A stretch of DNA of 64,000 nucleotides from Bretschneidera sinensis (GCA_023935145.1 CM043699.1:68612638-68676637), one strand, 5' to 3'; counted from the first letter of the stretch, positions 45,611-57,161 are shown. The notes: generated by a model not told the origin, from the letters alone. Made by a program: numbers and translations.

Positions 45611-46556
45611 TCCACTCGAGCGCATGGAGATGCTGATACTCCATGGATCCCATGTTTTTCTGGTCCTTCTCCCATGAAAGGCTCACTGGTGGATGCTCGG
45701 CCTCCATCGGATCATCCACTATAGGCTCGACAACTAGAATCTGTGCTCGGGGACCTCGGGACATGTGAGACTGGCTGAGGCTCCACTGGGCTCTCCCAAA
45801 GAAAGGATGGTCACTAACTGGGCCATCTATGGAAGATCCCCTAAGCCTTTTCTTTTTAAAGATAGAATTGAGCAAGAAGGGGAAAGGAAGACCCCAAGCA
45901 TTAGCTGTGGTCGTCTGCCGGTTATGCACCCCAACCCAGAATTTATGTATCTGACTCCATATGACTGCTGGGATGGAGTACCAGTGACCTCGGTGGATAG
46001 TGTAGAAAGCTTATAGAAACTGATTCTGCCTCTATGTCTTGTGCCCCAAAGGGCACACATTACGCTGCAGGACTGAGTCGATGAACTATAGGCAGGGAGG
46101 CAACCTCGATCGGCTTCTTGCATTGTTGTGGCGGTTGATGTACTGACCTACACACATATCCTTAATGATGTGTGGGAGAGGGAATGAGTCAGTCTGCTCC
46201 TCTATGTGGCTATCCTCTAGAGGGGACTCATCACAGCAATGCAACGAGCTGGCTATGTCAGTGGTGGTCAGCTCTATGAACCTGCCCTAGACCGAGGAAG
46301 ATAAAATCTCTGGCCTAGTGCAGTCGTAGGTCAGGTTCTCGTAGAAACTGACCACAAATCGTGTGTATGTTGTCGAGCAGACTGGTTTGAATAGTCGCTT
46401 TAGCCCTCGGTTCTTGAACTCTTGGACCACCCATCTTGTGGCGTCCAAACTTTTAAAGTCCTCTTCCACATTGAAAGTTGTCAGTATTTCACGCTGTTCG
46501 AATCTGGGCTGGGATGCCTGGTGACGGTTGGTGGAAGCTCGGGATGTGGAAGCCAT
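45611..46556 (-). pseudogene. ORF3 of element C (putative plant transposon protein), frameshifted
   Basis: Minus-strand ATG at 46556 (MASTSRASTNRHQ), then TTFNVEEDFKSL, FVVSFYENLTYD, a stop, and further pieces to 45597-45929 with SIFKKKRLRG, HPFFGRAQW and DDPMEAEHPP. The last part matches the window's first ORF fragment (3-461). The frame runs into the LTR, so the true C-terminus is gone. The domain is the env-position protein of plant gypsy elements, of unknown function. The N-terminal text differs strongly from ORF3 of A/E. Confidence 0.7.
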
Positions 46557-47340
46557 GCGGTGTGATCAAGCAGTGTTGCTTCTGGTATGATTACGCTCGT
46601 GCGCAGCTTCTGGTGCGCTCGATCGCTCAGTTTGAGGTACGCTCGATCGCTAGCACCAAGCGCTTGATCGCACTTGGTCAAGCAATTTGTCGAACACCTT
46701 ATATGCACCAAAAAATCAGAAGCTGTAGAATTGATATCCCCTTGACTCAATCCTCCTGCAAATGTAAACAGACTCAATTAAAAAATAAGACTATATATAG
46801 ATAACGTATATGTAAATAGAAGATCAAGACCCGTGTGTGTGTGTAAGTATCTAAAAACAAAAAGACATTTGTGTACCTTGTGTGCTTAGGAAGGTGGCGT
46901 ATGTTCAAGGGTGAAATAAAATAGCTAGGTCTGGTGGTGGGCTTGGTGATGTGGCGAGGTAGTGGTGGTGTGGAGTGGCAGATGAGGATTTAGTTACCGT
47001 GAAAAATTTAGAGAAAGAGGAGGCAAAGTGCGATTTTTGAGAGTGCGAGGTGCACTAGAGCATAAATAAGGTGGAAAGGGAAACTGTTTATAATATGCAC
47101 GTGACTTCTCTGCTTCGATTGTGCTTTAGCGCATTTGTGAAGTGCGCTCGATCGCATGATGCGCAAGTGCATAGGGTACTACGCTCGTTTGCAAAAAGAG
47201 GTTATATAATGAAATGAATTAAGGTAAAAAGTGGGAATGATACAGTCATACCAATTTGTAGTGGCCTCAGTACCACTAACCTTGATAGAGGCATTTGAGC
47301 TTTATATTAAGCAAGTGAAATTGCTCAAGTGCTCTCTATG
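46557..47340 (-). mobile_element. Spacer before ORF3 in element C, with GCTCGATCGC motifs
   Basis: Noncoding. Two clusters of CGCTCGATCGC-type words lie at 46588-46680 (directly upstream of the ORF3 start) and 47120-47200. Related CTCGAGCGCA words fill the C LTRs. A leader or promoter role for ORF3 is inference. Frames at 46478-46804 and 46481-46777 are by-products. Confidence 0.5.
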
Positions 47341-47353
47341 GTAGCTTTTAAGG

Positions 47354-48344
47354 CTATGTCTTTTGAAGGAGGCACTTAGGGCCCCCATCAGGTGGTTCTA
47401 AGTCCGTTGATAGCTGCTTTGCCTCCAATTTAGGTACCTGGTAGATAAAACAAGGAAGAGTAGTATTAGTAAGTACATGATTTTTAACTTTAGGATTATA
47501 CTTACTTAAAGGTTTAGGTGTGCTCTCGATAGTGTGCACAGCTCCATGGACATCTTTAATCACATTATCTTCTGGCCCAACTTCTAATCCCATATCATCA
47601 TGGATGGTCTTCAATGGATCAGTGACATGAGCCTTGGATATTTTCTCATCAATTCCTTGTATGAAACTCATATTGTGACACTCATCATTAGTTTTAGTGG
47701 AGTCTAATGTATTAAAGATTTTAAATTCTACTTCTTCATCATTTACTCTCATTGTGACAATACCTCTTTTTACGTAAATGTTTGTGTCAGCAGTGATCAT
47801 AAATGGTCTCCCTAAGATGATAGGGAGTGGTATAGGCATATGGCACTCCTCCATGTCTAATACAATAAAATCAGCAGGTAAAATAAATTTACCTACTCTT
47901 ACCAAAACATCCTCGAGGATACCTCTTGGTCATTTGATACTTCTGTTAGCTTATTGTAAAGTAATGGAGGTTGGTTAGAGTTCTCCCAAACCTAGTGTCT
48001 CGAATTGACACTTGCTCCAGATCCAATAATGCGTGCTCAAAGAGCTGGTCACCTAGCCTGTAAGGAATAGTAAAACTACCTGGATCTTTTAGCTTGGGTG
48101 GTAATTTTCTTAATAATACAGCACTTACCTCTTCAGTCAAGGCTACCATCTCATGCTCCTTTTCTATCTCTCTTACCTTACATGTGGAGATTTGGTCTGG
48201 AGATGCTTGTGTAGACTCGTTGGTGCCGATGACCTTTCCACTTCTTAAGGTTGTTATGGCATTCAACTGCTGGTGTCCTCTTGGATTAGGTAATGGCTGG
48301 GCCAGGAGCTCACCTTGCTTTCTGGTACTCAATTCCTTGGCCAA
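47354..48344 (-). pseudogene. Protease region of element C; rest of pol deleted
   Basis: The minus frame at 47946-48344 reads LPNPRGHQQLNAITTLRSGK and KLPPKLKDPGSFTIPYRLG, the standard Athila lead-in to protease. The active site is frameshifted: LLDLEQVS where LLDLGAS is expected, one G being missing near 48018. The second frame at 47354-47905 has VRVGKFILPADFIVLDMEE and IILGRPFMIT. After DGGPKCLLQ the sequence goes to spacer, with no RT, RNase H or integrase. Confidence 0.8.
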
Positions 48345-49776
48345 TGTCCCATTTGTACCTCTAGTCCTTGAATGGCTTGATCATGTTTCGCAGTGATTTG
48401 CCTCATTTCAGTCCGAAATTGCCTTGACTCTTCCATGAATTGTTCATGATTATTCAGGATTTGTTGTTGCTAAGTCACTAGTTGCCTCAAAAGGCTTTCG
48501 AGGTCATTATTCTTTGGTTCGGGGGCAGTTTGGGCTACTGATTGGAAATTTCTTTGCTGCCTTTGATTGTTTTGGTTGTTGCTCTATGAGAGGTTCGGGT
48601 GATTCTGCCATATGTGTTGGCATAGGGATAGTTTTTCGGCGGATAATTATTCAGCCCCACAAAGTTGGCTTACTCATGATTTGCAGAATATAAAGGACAA
48701 GTATCAGTATTATGATCAATCTATGAGCAAATGGAACATACCTGTAGTGGCGCAGCTGACGGGTTAGCAGAGGTGTTCTGAGCAGCCATAGCTTTAACTA
48801 ATAGGTCAAGTTTTCTTTCCGCAGCTGTCATTTGAGGAGATGATCCTCTGTTTAAGCTCACCTCATACATACCCTTACTTTTGGTTATATGTCTACCTTG
48901 AGAGGAGAACTGGTTTCGAAAAGTTCCATTGCCTCTTTGCTACTCTTCTCCATCAGCACCCCTCCACAACCTGAATCGACAATGATTTTGTTAGAATCAC
49001 TTAAACCTAAAAGGCTTGTACTAGTTTGTCTTGGGGTAGTTTGTGGTGTGGACACTTGAGTAGTAGCTCGTTGAAGTGTCCCCAGGCCTCGAAGAACAGA
49101 TCTCTATCCTTTTATTGGAAGGATTGTATTTCTTTCCTCATTTGCCTTTTCTTCTGGGCTGGGAAGAACTTCCTTAGAAATTTGATTGCCAACTCCTCCC
49201 AAGTGTGGATGGAAACTGCAGGCAAAGAATTATACCATAATTTAGCATTATCTTTCAAAGAAAAAGGGAAAAGAATTAACCTTATTCCTTCTTGGTCTAA
49301 GCCTCGGATGTGCTAGAATTTGTAGAGGTTGAAGAACTCTCGAAGGTGCAAATGTGGATCCTCACTAGGTGTAACCCTAAAGTGAGTTAGTGCACTGAGT
49401 ATCTGCAGGGATATGTAATAATTTCCTTCTCCCTTAGGTTGATACACAATGCACGAAGGTTGTTCGAGGTTCTGCGGGATGAAGGATTGCTTCATCGGCC
49501 TCTGTTCAGGTGGTTGTTGTTCAGCTATCTGTTCTACCATTAGTATCTCTTCCTCAAATCTTTCTTCTATCTCTTCTGAGTTATCTCTAAACCTTTGTCT
49601 GATAGACCTCTCAAGCTTGGGATCAAAGGGAAGGACTGCTGGATTCTTAGACCGTCATCCGTGTATGAATCAACGGCAAATATGTGAGTGCAGTAGTCAA
49701 ATACTGCTGCTCGGATGACTCTCTGCCTCAATTGTGTTCGATCGCAAGTGGTATAGAGGGCTCTTCTGGTGTACAT
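48345..49776 (-). pseudogene. gag of element C
   Basis: Minus-strand ATG at 49776 (MYTRRALY). The frame at 49313-49540 has QSFIPQNLEQPSC and HFRVTPSEDPHLHLREFF. Broken frames below give IRLILFPFSLKDNAKLWYNSL, KFFPAQKKRQMRKEI and LLLKCPHHKL. The zinc knuckle near 48697-48740 is CSICSxIDHNTDTC, with CCHC spacing kept but a stop inside. It resembles F's gag more than A's. Not functional. Confidence 0.75.
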
Positions 49777-49919
49777 GAAACAAAGAAAGAGAAATTGATT
49801 AGGGTTTTTAATGAAGCGAAAAATAAGATAAACATAATGATTAAGAATTGAATAAAAATGAAATAACAATAATTAAATTAAATATGAAGTTTAATTCTAA
49901 AAAGAAATTTAGTGCAATT

Positions 49920-49935
49920 CCCGGAAACGGCGCCA
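49920..49935 (-). promoter_or_regulatory. Primer-binding site of element C (tRNA-Asp)
   Basis: cccggaaacggcgcca on the + strand matches the tRNA-Asp 3' end except for one base, six bases from the LTR. Confidence 0.85.
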
Positions 49936-49941
49936 AAAACT

Positions 49942-51227
49942 TGTTGGACGATTATTTACTTAAATAAATATGCAAATAACCGTTCTAGTTTTACTTGCAA
50001 GTGCACAAGGTCTGTGGTAGCATAGTGTGCAAGTGCGAGATCATTTCCACAGGGATTAGTGAATTTCATTTTAGAATTAGTTTCTTCAAGTTAAAAGAGA
50101 AATAGTAATTTGATTGTGAGTAAATAACAATAATGAGATCATAAGGCCATGATATCCACCACTAATTATGCTTTCTCACTAACTAAGGTTTCAGTGCTCT
50201 AGCCTTATCATGAATATCTAATGGTTGCCAACCTAAGGGCTTGGCCCACACCTTAGGCTATTGATCTCCCTATGCAACGAGTTAGGTATGGCATATACTC
50301 TAACTCTTTTCTCTCTTAAGGGATTCAGCATGGGTGTATACTGAGTTGTTCCTTAAGAGAGTATGAGGGCTGTGGAGATCGACAACCACATCGGACCTAG
50401 GGCTTGGTCCGCTCTCGATTTCCCATGTTGATTAACCTAGGAATCCGTTGTGAATATCCCTTGTTACTAATGTCGAACCTAGGACTCGGTCATCCAAATT
50501 GATTCGACTAACCTATCCATACCACATGCATACGTTGATCAGGCATATACATATGAGGAATGTAAATACAAACAAGTATTAATCAAGTTAAATATTCTGA
50601 CAAGGCTATAGCAAAGATATCAATGAATGAATATGTGGTAAAGCATAACTAGGGCTTCAATCGAGCCCTATAGGATTTTAGTTACACATACTAAGTAAAG
50701 TAAACATGCTAGACATAATTAAATAAAAATAGAAAACTAAAACCAAAGAAGACTCGGGAGACGAGTTGTCAATTCCTCTCCTAAGCTCTCTACTTCGAAT
50801 CTAGAACAAAAGGTGTGTGTTATGTGTTTTTACAGGGCTATTTATAGGGTCTTCATGGTGTTTTGAAACCCTAATTCCTTTTTGGATTCGGAACACTTCT
50901 TTCCAATTCTAGCTCTGCCGCCTCTGGAGTTGATTGTGCTCGAGCGTATGCGATATGCACTCGAGCGCATGTGTGTGCTCGAGCCTTCTTCAAGTGCGCT
51001 CGTGCTCTTGTGCGCTCGATCTCAAGGGAGGTGCAATCGAGTGCACCTTGCTAGATGGCAAAACTTGACTTTTGCTTCTAAAAGCTCCAAATTATTACCT
51101 TTTTGTCCAAGTCCTGTGAAAAACACATAAAACACGAAAATGAAGTAAAATCCATAGAAATAGATAAATAAGTTACTCAACAACTGTAAATTAAGGGGCT
51201 TAAATATAACTATTTATGCACTTATCA
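49942..51227 (-). repeat. 5' LTR of element C
   Basis: 1286 bp. CTCGAGCGYA words at about 50939-51045 and TATA CTATAAATAGC at 50838-50848 on the minus strand. The frame at 50882-51130 (+) is LTR sequence. Confidence 0.92.
50838..50848 (-). promoter_or_regulatory. TATA box of C 5' LTR
   Basis: CTATAAATAGC on the minus strand, identical to the 3' LTR copy. Inferred. Confidence 0.5.
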
Positions 51228-51296
51228 AAGTGCAATTAAAACCTATGCTAACAATTAAGTATTGTTAAGGTGCATTTTATGACTCTCATCATCGGG

Positions 51297-52669
51297 CATG
51301 ATTCTTTTGCTACCAACCTTCCATGGGTTTGAGAATGAGAGCCCCTATATCCATATTAGGGAATTTGAGGAAGTAGTAGCAACCTTTCAAAGTAGGGCTG
51401 ATATGGTAGACACCGTCAAAATTCTATTTTTCCCCTTTTCACTTAAGGAAAAGGCCAAGGTTTGGTTATACTCGTTAAGGCCGAGGTCTATAAGTAGTTG
51501 GGATGAGATGACTCAAGCCTTCTTCCAAAAGCATTTCCTAACCCATAAGACTAATAACCTCAAGAGACAAATCTCAAATTTTGCACAAAAGGAGAGTGAA
51601 ACCTTATATCAAGTTTGGGAATGTTTCAAAGACCTTTTGAATTCTAGTCCACACCATGGGTATGAGAGTTGGTGGGTTGTTAGCTATTTCTATGATGGAC
51701 TTCTAAGTAGAGAAAGGCAATTCATGAAAATGATGTGTAATGGAGATTTTCTTTAGAAAGATCCCGACCAAGCCATAGATTTTCTAGATGACCTATCGGA
51801 AAAAGCCCAGACTTGGACAGGATCGAATGCCATGGAAAGTACTAGGAGAAATCAAACCGTTGGAAGAGGATAGCCTTAAAGCCCGTTTAGAGGTCCTAAC
51901 TAAGGAAATTAAAGTTTTAAAAACCAATGATGCTAGAGCCCCAGAACCTGTTGCTAGGGTAGAGTCCCATGAACCTTGTTTTATGTGAATGGAGTAGATC
52001 ATGTACCTAACGATTGTCCAGCCTATTTTGAGATTAAGGGAGAGTGTAATGCTTTAGGTATACCCATTAGGAAACCATACTAACCCTACTTTAACACCTA
52101 TAATCCCGGTTGGAAGAATCACCCAAATTTTAGTTGGAGATCCGATCTACAACCTCTTGCCCACTCTAGTACCCAATGGAAACTGGAAGCAACTTCATCT
52201 AATGCACCACAACAATCTTTACCTTTGGAAGATATTTTTAAGTCATTTTTGTAGGTACATGCCAAGAGTGTGGAAGAGCAAGGCAAGATAAATCAACGGT
52301 TGCTAAAGGACCAACAAGGGATCAAAGAGGAACAAAAGGTGATAAAGAGTCAACTCACCAAGTTGACTAGTTTCTTGACTATTCAAGAGCAAGGTCGTTT
52401 TCCTTCGCAGCCACAACATAATCCAAGGGGACAACATATGGCACAAACCTTCGATCCTGACAATCAAAATGTTAAAGAGGTTAATGCTATGATTACTCAC
52501 AACGGTAAGAAAATTGATGGACCTACTCTACCATCAAACTTGATTCCTAACACCGTGAGCAACAAAGATGAAGCACTCCTTAAACCTAAGGAGAGAAATT
52601 CAGCATTAAAAGGTGAGATTCTTGAACAACTCAGCCTGTTAAAATTAACCTCCCTCTTCTTCATGTCAT
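51297..52669 (+). pseudogene. gag of element A, main part after the B insertion
   Basis: The gag frame resumes with MILLLPTFHGFENE. It reads REFEEVVATF, FFPFSLKEKAKVWLYSL, WDEMTQAFFQKHFL and HHGYESWWVV, and stops at about 51754. It is shifted through the zinc knuckle, where one base is lost after CFM near 51985, so the second Cys is destroyed. The C-terminal part at 52270-52671 has SQLTKLTSFLTIQEQGRFPSQ. This is the capsid/nucleocapsid precursor in the family and is defective here. Confidence 0.85.
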
Positions 52670-52733
52670 AAGACAGGATCCCAACTTTGCTAAAGTCATT
52701 AAGGATCTATGCACACTCAAAAGGAGGCACAAT

Positions 52734-53632
52734 GTGAAAAAGATGGCATTCTTAACGGAGCAAGCAAGTGCGGTAATTGATAGCAAGACACAACCAAAGT
52801 ATAAAGATCTGGGCTGTCCAATGGTGGCTTGCCAAATTGGAAACAAATCTTGTGGCCAAGCATTGCTAGATTTGGGGGCTAGTGTGAACCTCATGCCATA
52901 CTCCGTTTACTTGCAACTCGGCCTAGGTGAGATCAAACCCACTTCCGTGGTACTTCAACTAGTGGATCGATCGGTAAGAAAACTAAGAGGTAATGTGGAA
53001 GATGTTTTATTCCAAATTGACAAATTCTATTATCCCATTGACTTTTTGGTTTTAGATACCATTTCTATTGTGAATACGGAGTCAAAAATTCCTTTTATAC
53101 TTGGAAGACCATTCCTTGCCACCACCAATACCCTAATTAATTGTAGGAATGGCCTAATGATATTATCATTTGAAAATATGACTCTAGAGGTGAATGTTTT
53201 TCAGTCTTAAGGTAGTCACATGAAGAGGATGAGTGTTTCGACACTTACATGATTGATGAGCTTATTTTGGAGGATGACTACATTAAAGATAATTCTAACT
53301 CTTTGGAATTCCTTCTTAATAATTTTAATTTTGATGATTCTTCCATTTATCGCCATTCCATTAATGTTGTTGATGTTTTTGATAAGTAATAAGGATTTAT
53401 GAAGAGATCATGTCAATTATACTTTGAGGAGTTGCCTAAAGAAAGGGAGGCACCCAAACCCTATTCTGAGGAAACACCAACATTTAATTTAGCTCCACTA
53501 CCCAAAGGACTCAAACATGTTTTTCTAGGCCTTGATGATACCTTTCCGGTTATTATTTCCTCCGAACTTAGTGATGTGCAATGTGATCAATTGTTGAATT
53601 TGTTAAGAGAACATAAATCTGCACTAGGTTAG
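52734..53632 (+). pseudogene. Aspartic protease and linker of element A
   Basis: The open stretch at 52734-53210 reads QALLDLGASVNLMPYSVY (active site DLGAS intact), VRKLRGNVEDVLFQIDKFYYP and ILGRPFLAT. A stop follows at 53208, then linker pieces to 53632 ending NLLREHKSALG. The catalytic core itself is unbroken. It is collinear with the E protease. Confidence 0.87.
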
Positions 53633-53740
53633 ACCATGGCCGACATAAAATGTGTTAGCCCCTTAATTTGTTCCCATGAGAATTATCTAGAAGAATGAGC
53701 TAACCCTCGTAGAGACCCACAACGAAGACTAAATCCAACT

Positions 53741-54703
53741 ATGAAAGAGGTAGTTAAGAAAGAAGTCTTAAAACTTTTGGATACGGGAATTATATATCCA
53801 ATATTGGATAGTAAGTGGGTTAGTCCAACCCAAGTAGTTCCTAAAAAATACGGGGTGACCGTGGTAGAAAGTGAAAAGAGAGTGTTAGTACCAACTAAGG
53901 TAGTGACTGGGTGGCGTATGTGCATAGATTATAGGAAACTTAATTCTGCTACTCGGAAAGACCATTTTCCTCTCCCATTTATAGATCAAATTTTAGAACG
54001 GGTGGCTAGTCATCCTTTCTATTATTTTTTAGATAGGTATTCGGGATACTACCAAATAGGAATTGCCTTAGAGGATCAAGAGAAGACCACATTTAATTGT
54101 CTTTTTGGTACTTTTGCTTTTCGAAGAATGTCTTTTGGTCTGTGTAATGCACCGGCTACTTTTCAAAGATGCATGATGAATATTTTCAGTGACATGGTTG
54201 AAAAATGTGTGGAAGTGTATATGGATGATTTAACCATGTTCAGAACTTCTTTTGATTCATGTTTATCTAATTTGGAAAATATTTTGTGTAGGTGTGAAGA
54301 GAAAGGGCTTGTGCTTAATTGGAAGAAGTGTCATTTTACGGTGTCTTCCGGGATAGTCTTGGGGCATATAGCATCCAAAAAGGGGATAGAAGTGGATAAA
54401 TCAAAAATCGAATTGATCTCTAAACTACCCACTCCTAAGAATATCAAAGATGTTAGGTCTCTCTTAGGGGATGCTGGGTTTTATAGAAGGTTCATTCAAA
54501 ATTTTAGTGCTATCTTTAGACCCTTATGTAACCTTTTGATGAAGGATATTGAGTTTAAGTGGAGTCCCGAATGTGAGAAAGCCTTTAGGATACTTATCTC
54601 TAAGCTTACAACCGCCCCTATTATGCAATCACCAGACTTTACTTTGCCTTTTGAGATTATGTGTGATGCCAGTGACTATGCTGTAGGGGCTGTTCTAGGA
54701 TAA
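53741..54703 (+). pseudogene. Reverse transcriptase of element A, 320-residue open stretch
   Basis: The longest open frame in the window. It has VKKEVLKLLDTGIIYPI (fingers), WRMCIDYRKLN, HFPLPFIDQILERV, LDRYSGYYQI, FRRMSFGLCNAPATFQRCM and the catalytic VYMDDLTMF. Then come GHIASKKGIEVDKSKIE and the connection (LLGDAGFYRRFI, FKWSPECEKAF), up to the RNase H start CDASDYAVGAVLG, where a TAA ends it. YMDD is intact. LDRYSGY has Arg where LDGYSGY is usual. It is a near-whole domain but part of a broken polyprotein. Confidence 0.9.
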
Positions 54704-55198
54704 AGAAGGGAGGGAAAACCATTTGTTGTTTATTATGCTAGTAAAACTTTGAATCATTCTCAAATGATGTACACCACAACCGAGAAAGAATTACTAGCAG
54801 TAGTATTTGCATTAGATAAATTTCGCTCTTACTTGGTTGGTTCACCTATCACCATATTCACATATCACTCCACCCTTAAATTTCTTTTCTCAAAAATGGA
54901 TGCTAAGGCCGGTTTGATACGTTAGATTTTGCTTTTGCAGGAATTTGACTTGACCATCAAAGATAAGAAGGGGGTGGAAAATGTTATAGCAGATCATCTA
55001 TCTCGATTGGAATTTAAGAATGATGCTGACATTTTGCCCATTCGGGAAGCCTTTCCGGATGAGAACTCATTTTCTGTCCTTGGTTACACACCATGGTATG
55101 CCAACATTGCAAACTACTTGGTTTCCCCTCAAGTCCCATCCACATGGAGTGCACAAGATAAGCATAAGTTTTTGGCTGAGGTAAAGAATTTTTATTAG
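54704..55198 (+). pseudogene. RNase H of element A
   Basis: It continues after the stop with RREGKPFVVYYASKTLNHSQ, TTEKELLAVV, RSYLVGSPITIFTYHSTLKFL, a second stop near 54924, then 54929-55198 with [18 protein letters not shown]. Catalytic Asp (CDAS), Glu and last Asp are present. The TDH position is TYH, the same as in element E. Confidence 0.85.
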
Positions 55199-56391
55199 AA
55201 TGACCCTTATCTTTTTAAATATTGCCCCAACCAAATAATAAGAAGATGCATTCCAGATATGGAAGTTGATAGTGTGTTAACTTTTTGTCATACCTATTCT
55301 TGTGGTGGCCACTTTTCTATTAAAAAGACAGCTGCAAAAATTTTTCAATGCGATTTTTATTGGCCTACTTTGTTGAAGGATGCTAATGAGTTTTGTCGAT
55401 CATATGAAAAATGTCAAAGGTTAGGTTAATTGTCCCACCGTCATATGATGCCTCTCATCTCGATCTTAGTGGTGGAAATCTTTGAATGTTGGGGATAGAT
55501 TTTATAGGACCATTCCCACCTTCTTTTGGGTATCTTTACATTTTGCTTCCCATTGATTATGTTTCTAAATGGGTTGAAGCAATATCTTGCCGCACTAATG
55601 ATAATACAGTTGTTGTTAAATTTCTAAAAGATCATATTTTATCTAGGTACGGTACTCCACGTGTTACAATTTGTGATCAAGGGTCACATTTTTGTAACCG
55701 TTCTTTTGAGGCTTTAATGCGTAGGTATGGAGTCACCCATAAGGTTTCTATAGATTATCATCCACAAACTAATGGCTAAGTGGAACTAGTAAATAGAGAG
55801 ATTAAGCGAATACTTTAGAAAACGGTAAATCCCAATCGAAAAGATTGGTCTTTGCACCTATTGGATGCACTTTGGGTGTACCGGACAGCATACAAGATGG
55901 TTCTTAGAGCATCTCCTTATTGGTTGGTATTCGACAAAGCATGTCACTTGTTGGTAGAACTTGAGCAAAGAACATATTGGGCTATTTGAAATTTTAACTA
56001 TGACTTGAAGATGTCCGGTGAGGAGAGGAAAATGCAACTTTGTGAACTCGCGGAGTTGAGGGATGATGCCTATAATAATACTAAGGACTTAAAGTCAAGA
56101 GTGAAAGCGGTGCATGATCAGAAAATACTCCGGAAAAATTTTGAACAAGGTAACAAAGTTTTCCTTTATGACTTGCGGTTACACTTCCATCCGAGAAAAT
56201 TGCAATCACAATGGAAGGGACCTTATGTTGTGAAGAGTGTTTTTCCCAAAGGAGTAGTAGAGGTTAAAGATACTTTCCACTGTCGTGCATTTCGAGTTAA
56301 TGGCCAAAGGTTGAAGCTCTACTGGGAACACGAGTGTGTTAAGGATAGCCTCGAAGAAATCTCTTTGGTGGCCCTGGTTTATACTTCTTAA
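55199..56391 (+). pseudogene. Integrase of element A
   Basis: Zinc finger about 55260-55430: CHTYSCGGHFS, then FCRSYEKCQ, where one Cys of the CxxC pair is Tyr (E has CQLCERC). Core at 55486-55779: LGIDFIGPFPPS, DYVSKWVEA, ICDQGSHF, a stop, then VELVNREIK, so the D,D and E residues remain. C-terminal part at 56005-56391: [45 protein letters not shown] and RVNGQRLKLYWEHE. Three or more stops. It ends at 56391. Confidence 0.87.
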
Positions 56392-57161
56392 TTGGGTACT
56401 TTCGTTCCATTGTACATTAGTTTTAATTTTGTTAAGTCTTTGTTAATCTTCTAGTTTTTGTTTTTAGTTGAGTCTATTTTAGTTTAAGTTTAATTCTCAT
56501 TTTGATTTGATTTAATTTTTAGTCTTAGGTTTATTTTTAGTAATTTTAATTCACATTTTTTAAACCCCTTCTAATTGTACAGCCCATTAGAAGTCCATAA
56601 ACATTTTCTTTCCATTGGGCGCCACGGCCCAGCCCAGCTCGCCTCGCCCCACAGCACCAAACAGTTTTCAGTCCAGTCCAGCACGTCGCGCCCCAGCTTA
56701 TCTCACACCATTGTGCACAACAAGGCAAAATTGGGGCTTTAGGTCACTGCGCCGCGGCGCGAGTAAGTCTGAGCTGCGGCGTACACCCATGACAACACCT
56801 TAAAAAATCCATTTTTTCTTTTTTCTTCTTCATTTTCCTTTGAAAAGAAATAACCCCTCTTTTACTCTCGCTCATCCTCTCTCCAAATCCACCCTTACCC
56901 ATCACCTTCTTCTCACTATTTCTTGATTTTAACATAATTCCTTGAGGAATTGCTCACTTATATTGTAGATTTTGCTGCAAATTTCTCCAAAAAGCTTGGT
57001 TCTAAGAGGATTTTGGGATTTCAAGAGGATTTTAAGTTTGTGGGTCTTCTCTCCAACTTTGGGCATCAAGTAAGATCAATTTCCTTCTCTTTGTTGTGGA
57101 CTTGTGATATTTGAGTGGTTGCATTTGATTTAGTTCTCTTGTCTTAGAAAAATTAGTTCAA
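56392..57161 (+). mobile_element. Spacer between integrase and ORF3 in element A
   Basis: Starts T-rich, then a GC-rich block at 56580-56790 containing GCCGCGGCGC at 56751-56760, then a pyrimidine-rich leader (56800-56935) up to the ORF3 start. The same layout is seen in E. It may hold a promoter, splice acceptor or leader for ORF3, which is inference. Frames at 56546-56803 are by-products. Confidence 0.6.

Larger units (their letters stand above)
44325..51227 (-). mobile_element. Element C: internally deleted Athila-type retrotransposon inserted in B
   Basis: 6903 bp, minus strand, with LTRs of exactly 1286 bp at both ends (TGTTGGACG ... GCACTTATCA on the + strand). The duplication is AACTG/AAGTG. 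It holds primer site, gag, protease and ORF3, but RT, RNase H and integrase are absent. The 3' noncoding region is missing too, so ORF3 abuts the LTR. It belongs to a different Athila family from A/B/E, with its own LTR and CTCGAGCGCA-type motifs. Confidence 0.9.
36880..51291 (-). mobile_element. Element B: gag-only Athila-type element inserted in A
   Basis: Minus strand, bounded by TGATTACGCC at 36880 and GACTCTCATCA at 51291, with flanks TCAGG (36875-36879) and TCGGG (51292-51296). Its 3' LTR holds a + strand solo LTR (38154-39671) and its 5' LTR holds element C (44325-51227). Without them B is about 6.0 kb. It has LTRs, primer site, gag and 3' noncoding, but no protease, RT, integrase or ORF3. 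It is therefore a deletion derivative that would depend on proteins supplied in trans. Confidence 0.9.
43179..51291 (-). repeat. 5' LTR of element B, interrupted by element C
   Basis: LTR parts at 43179-44324 and 51228-51291. C between them is flanked by AACTG (44320-44324) and AAGTG (51228-51232). TATA-like TATAAATAG on the minus strand at 43906-43914. The 63-bp U3 repeat has units at 44058 and 44121. Confidence 0.88.

Noticed and set aside
46478..46804. 108-codon + strand frame in element C
   Set aside because: It lies opposite the minus-strand ORF3 start and spacer and is driven by the GCTCGATCGC-rich text.
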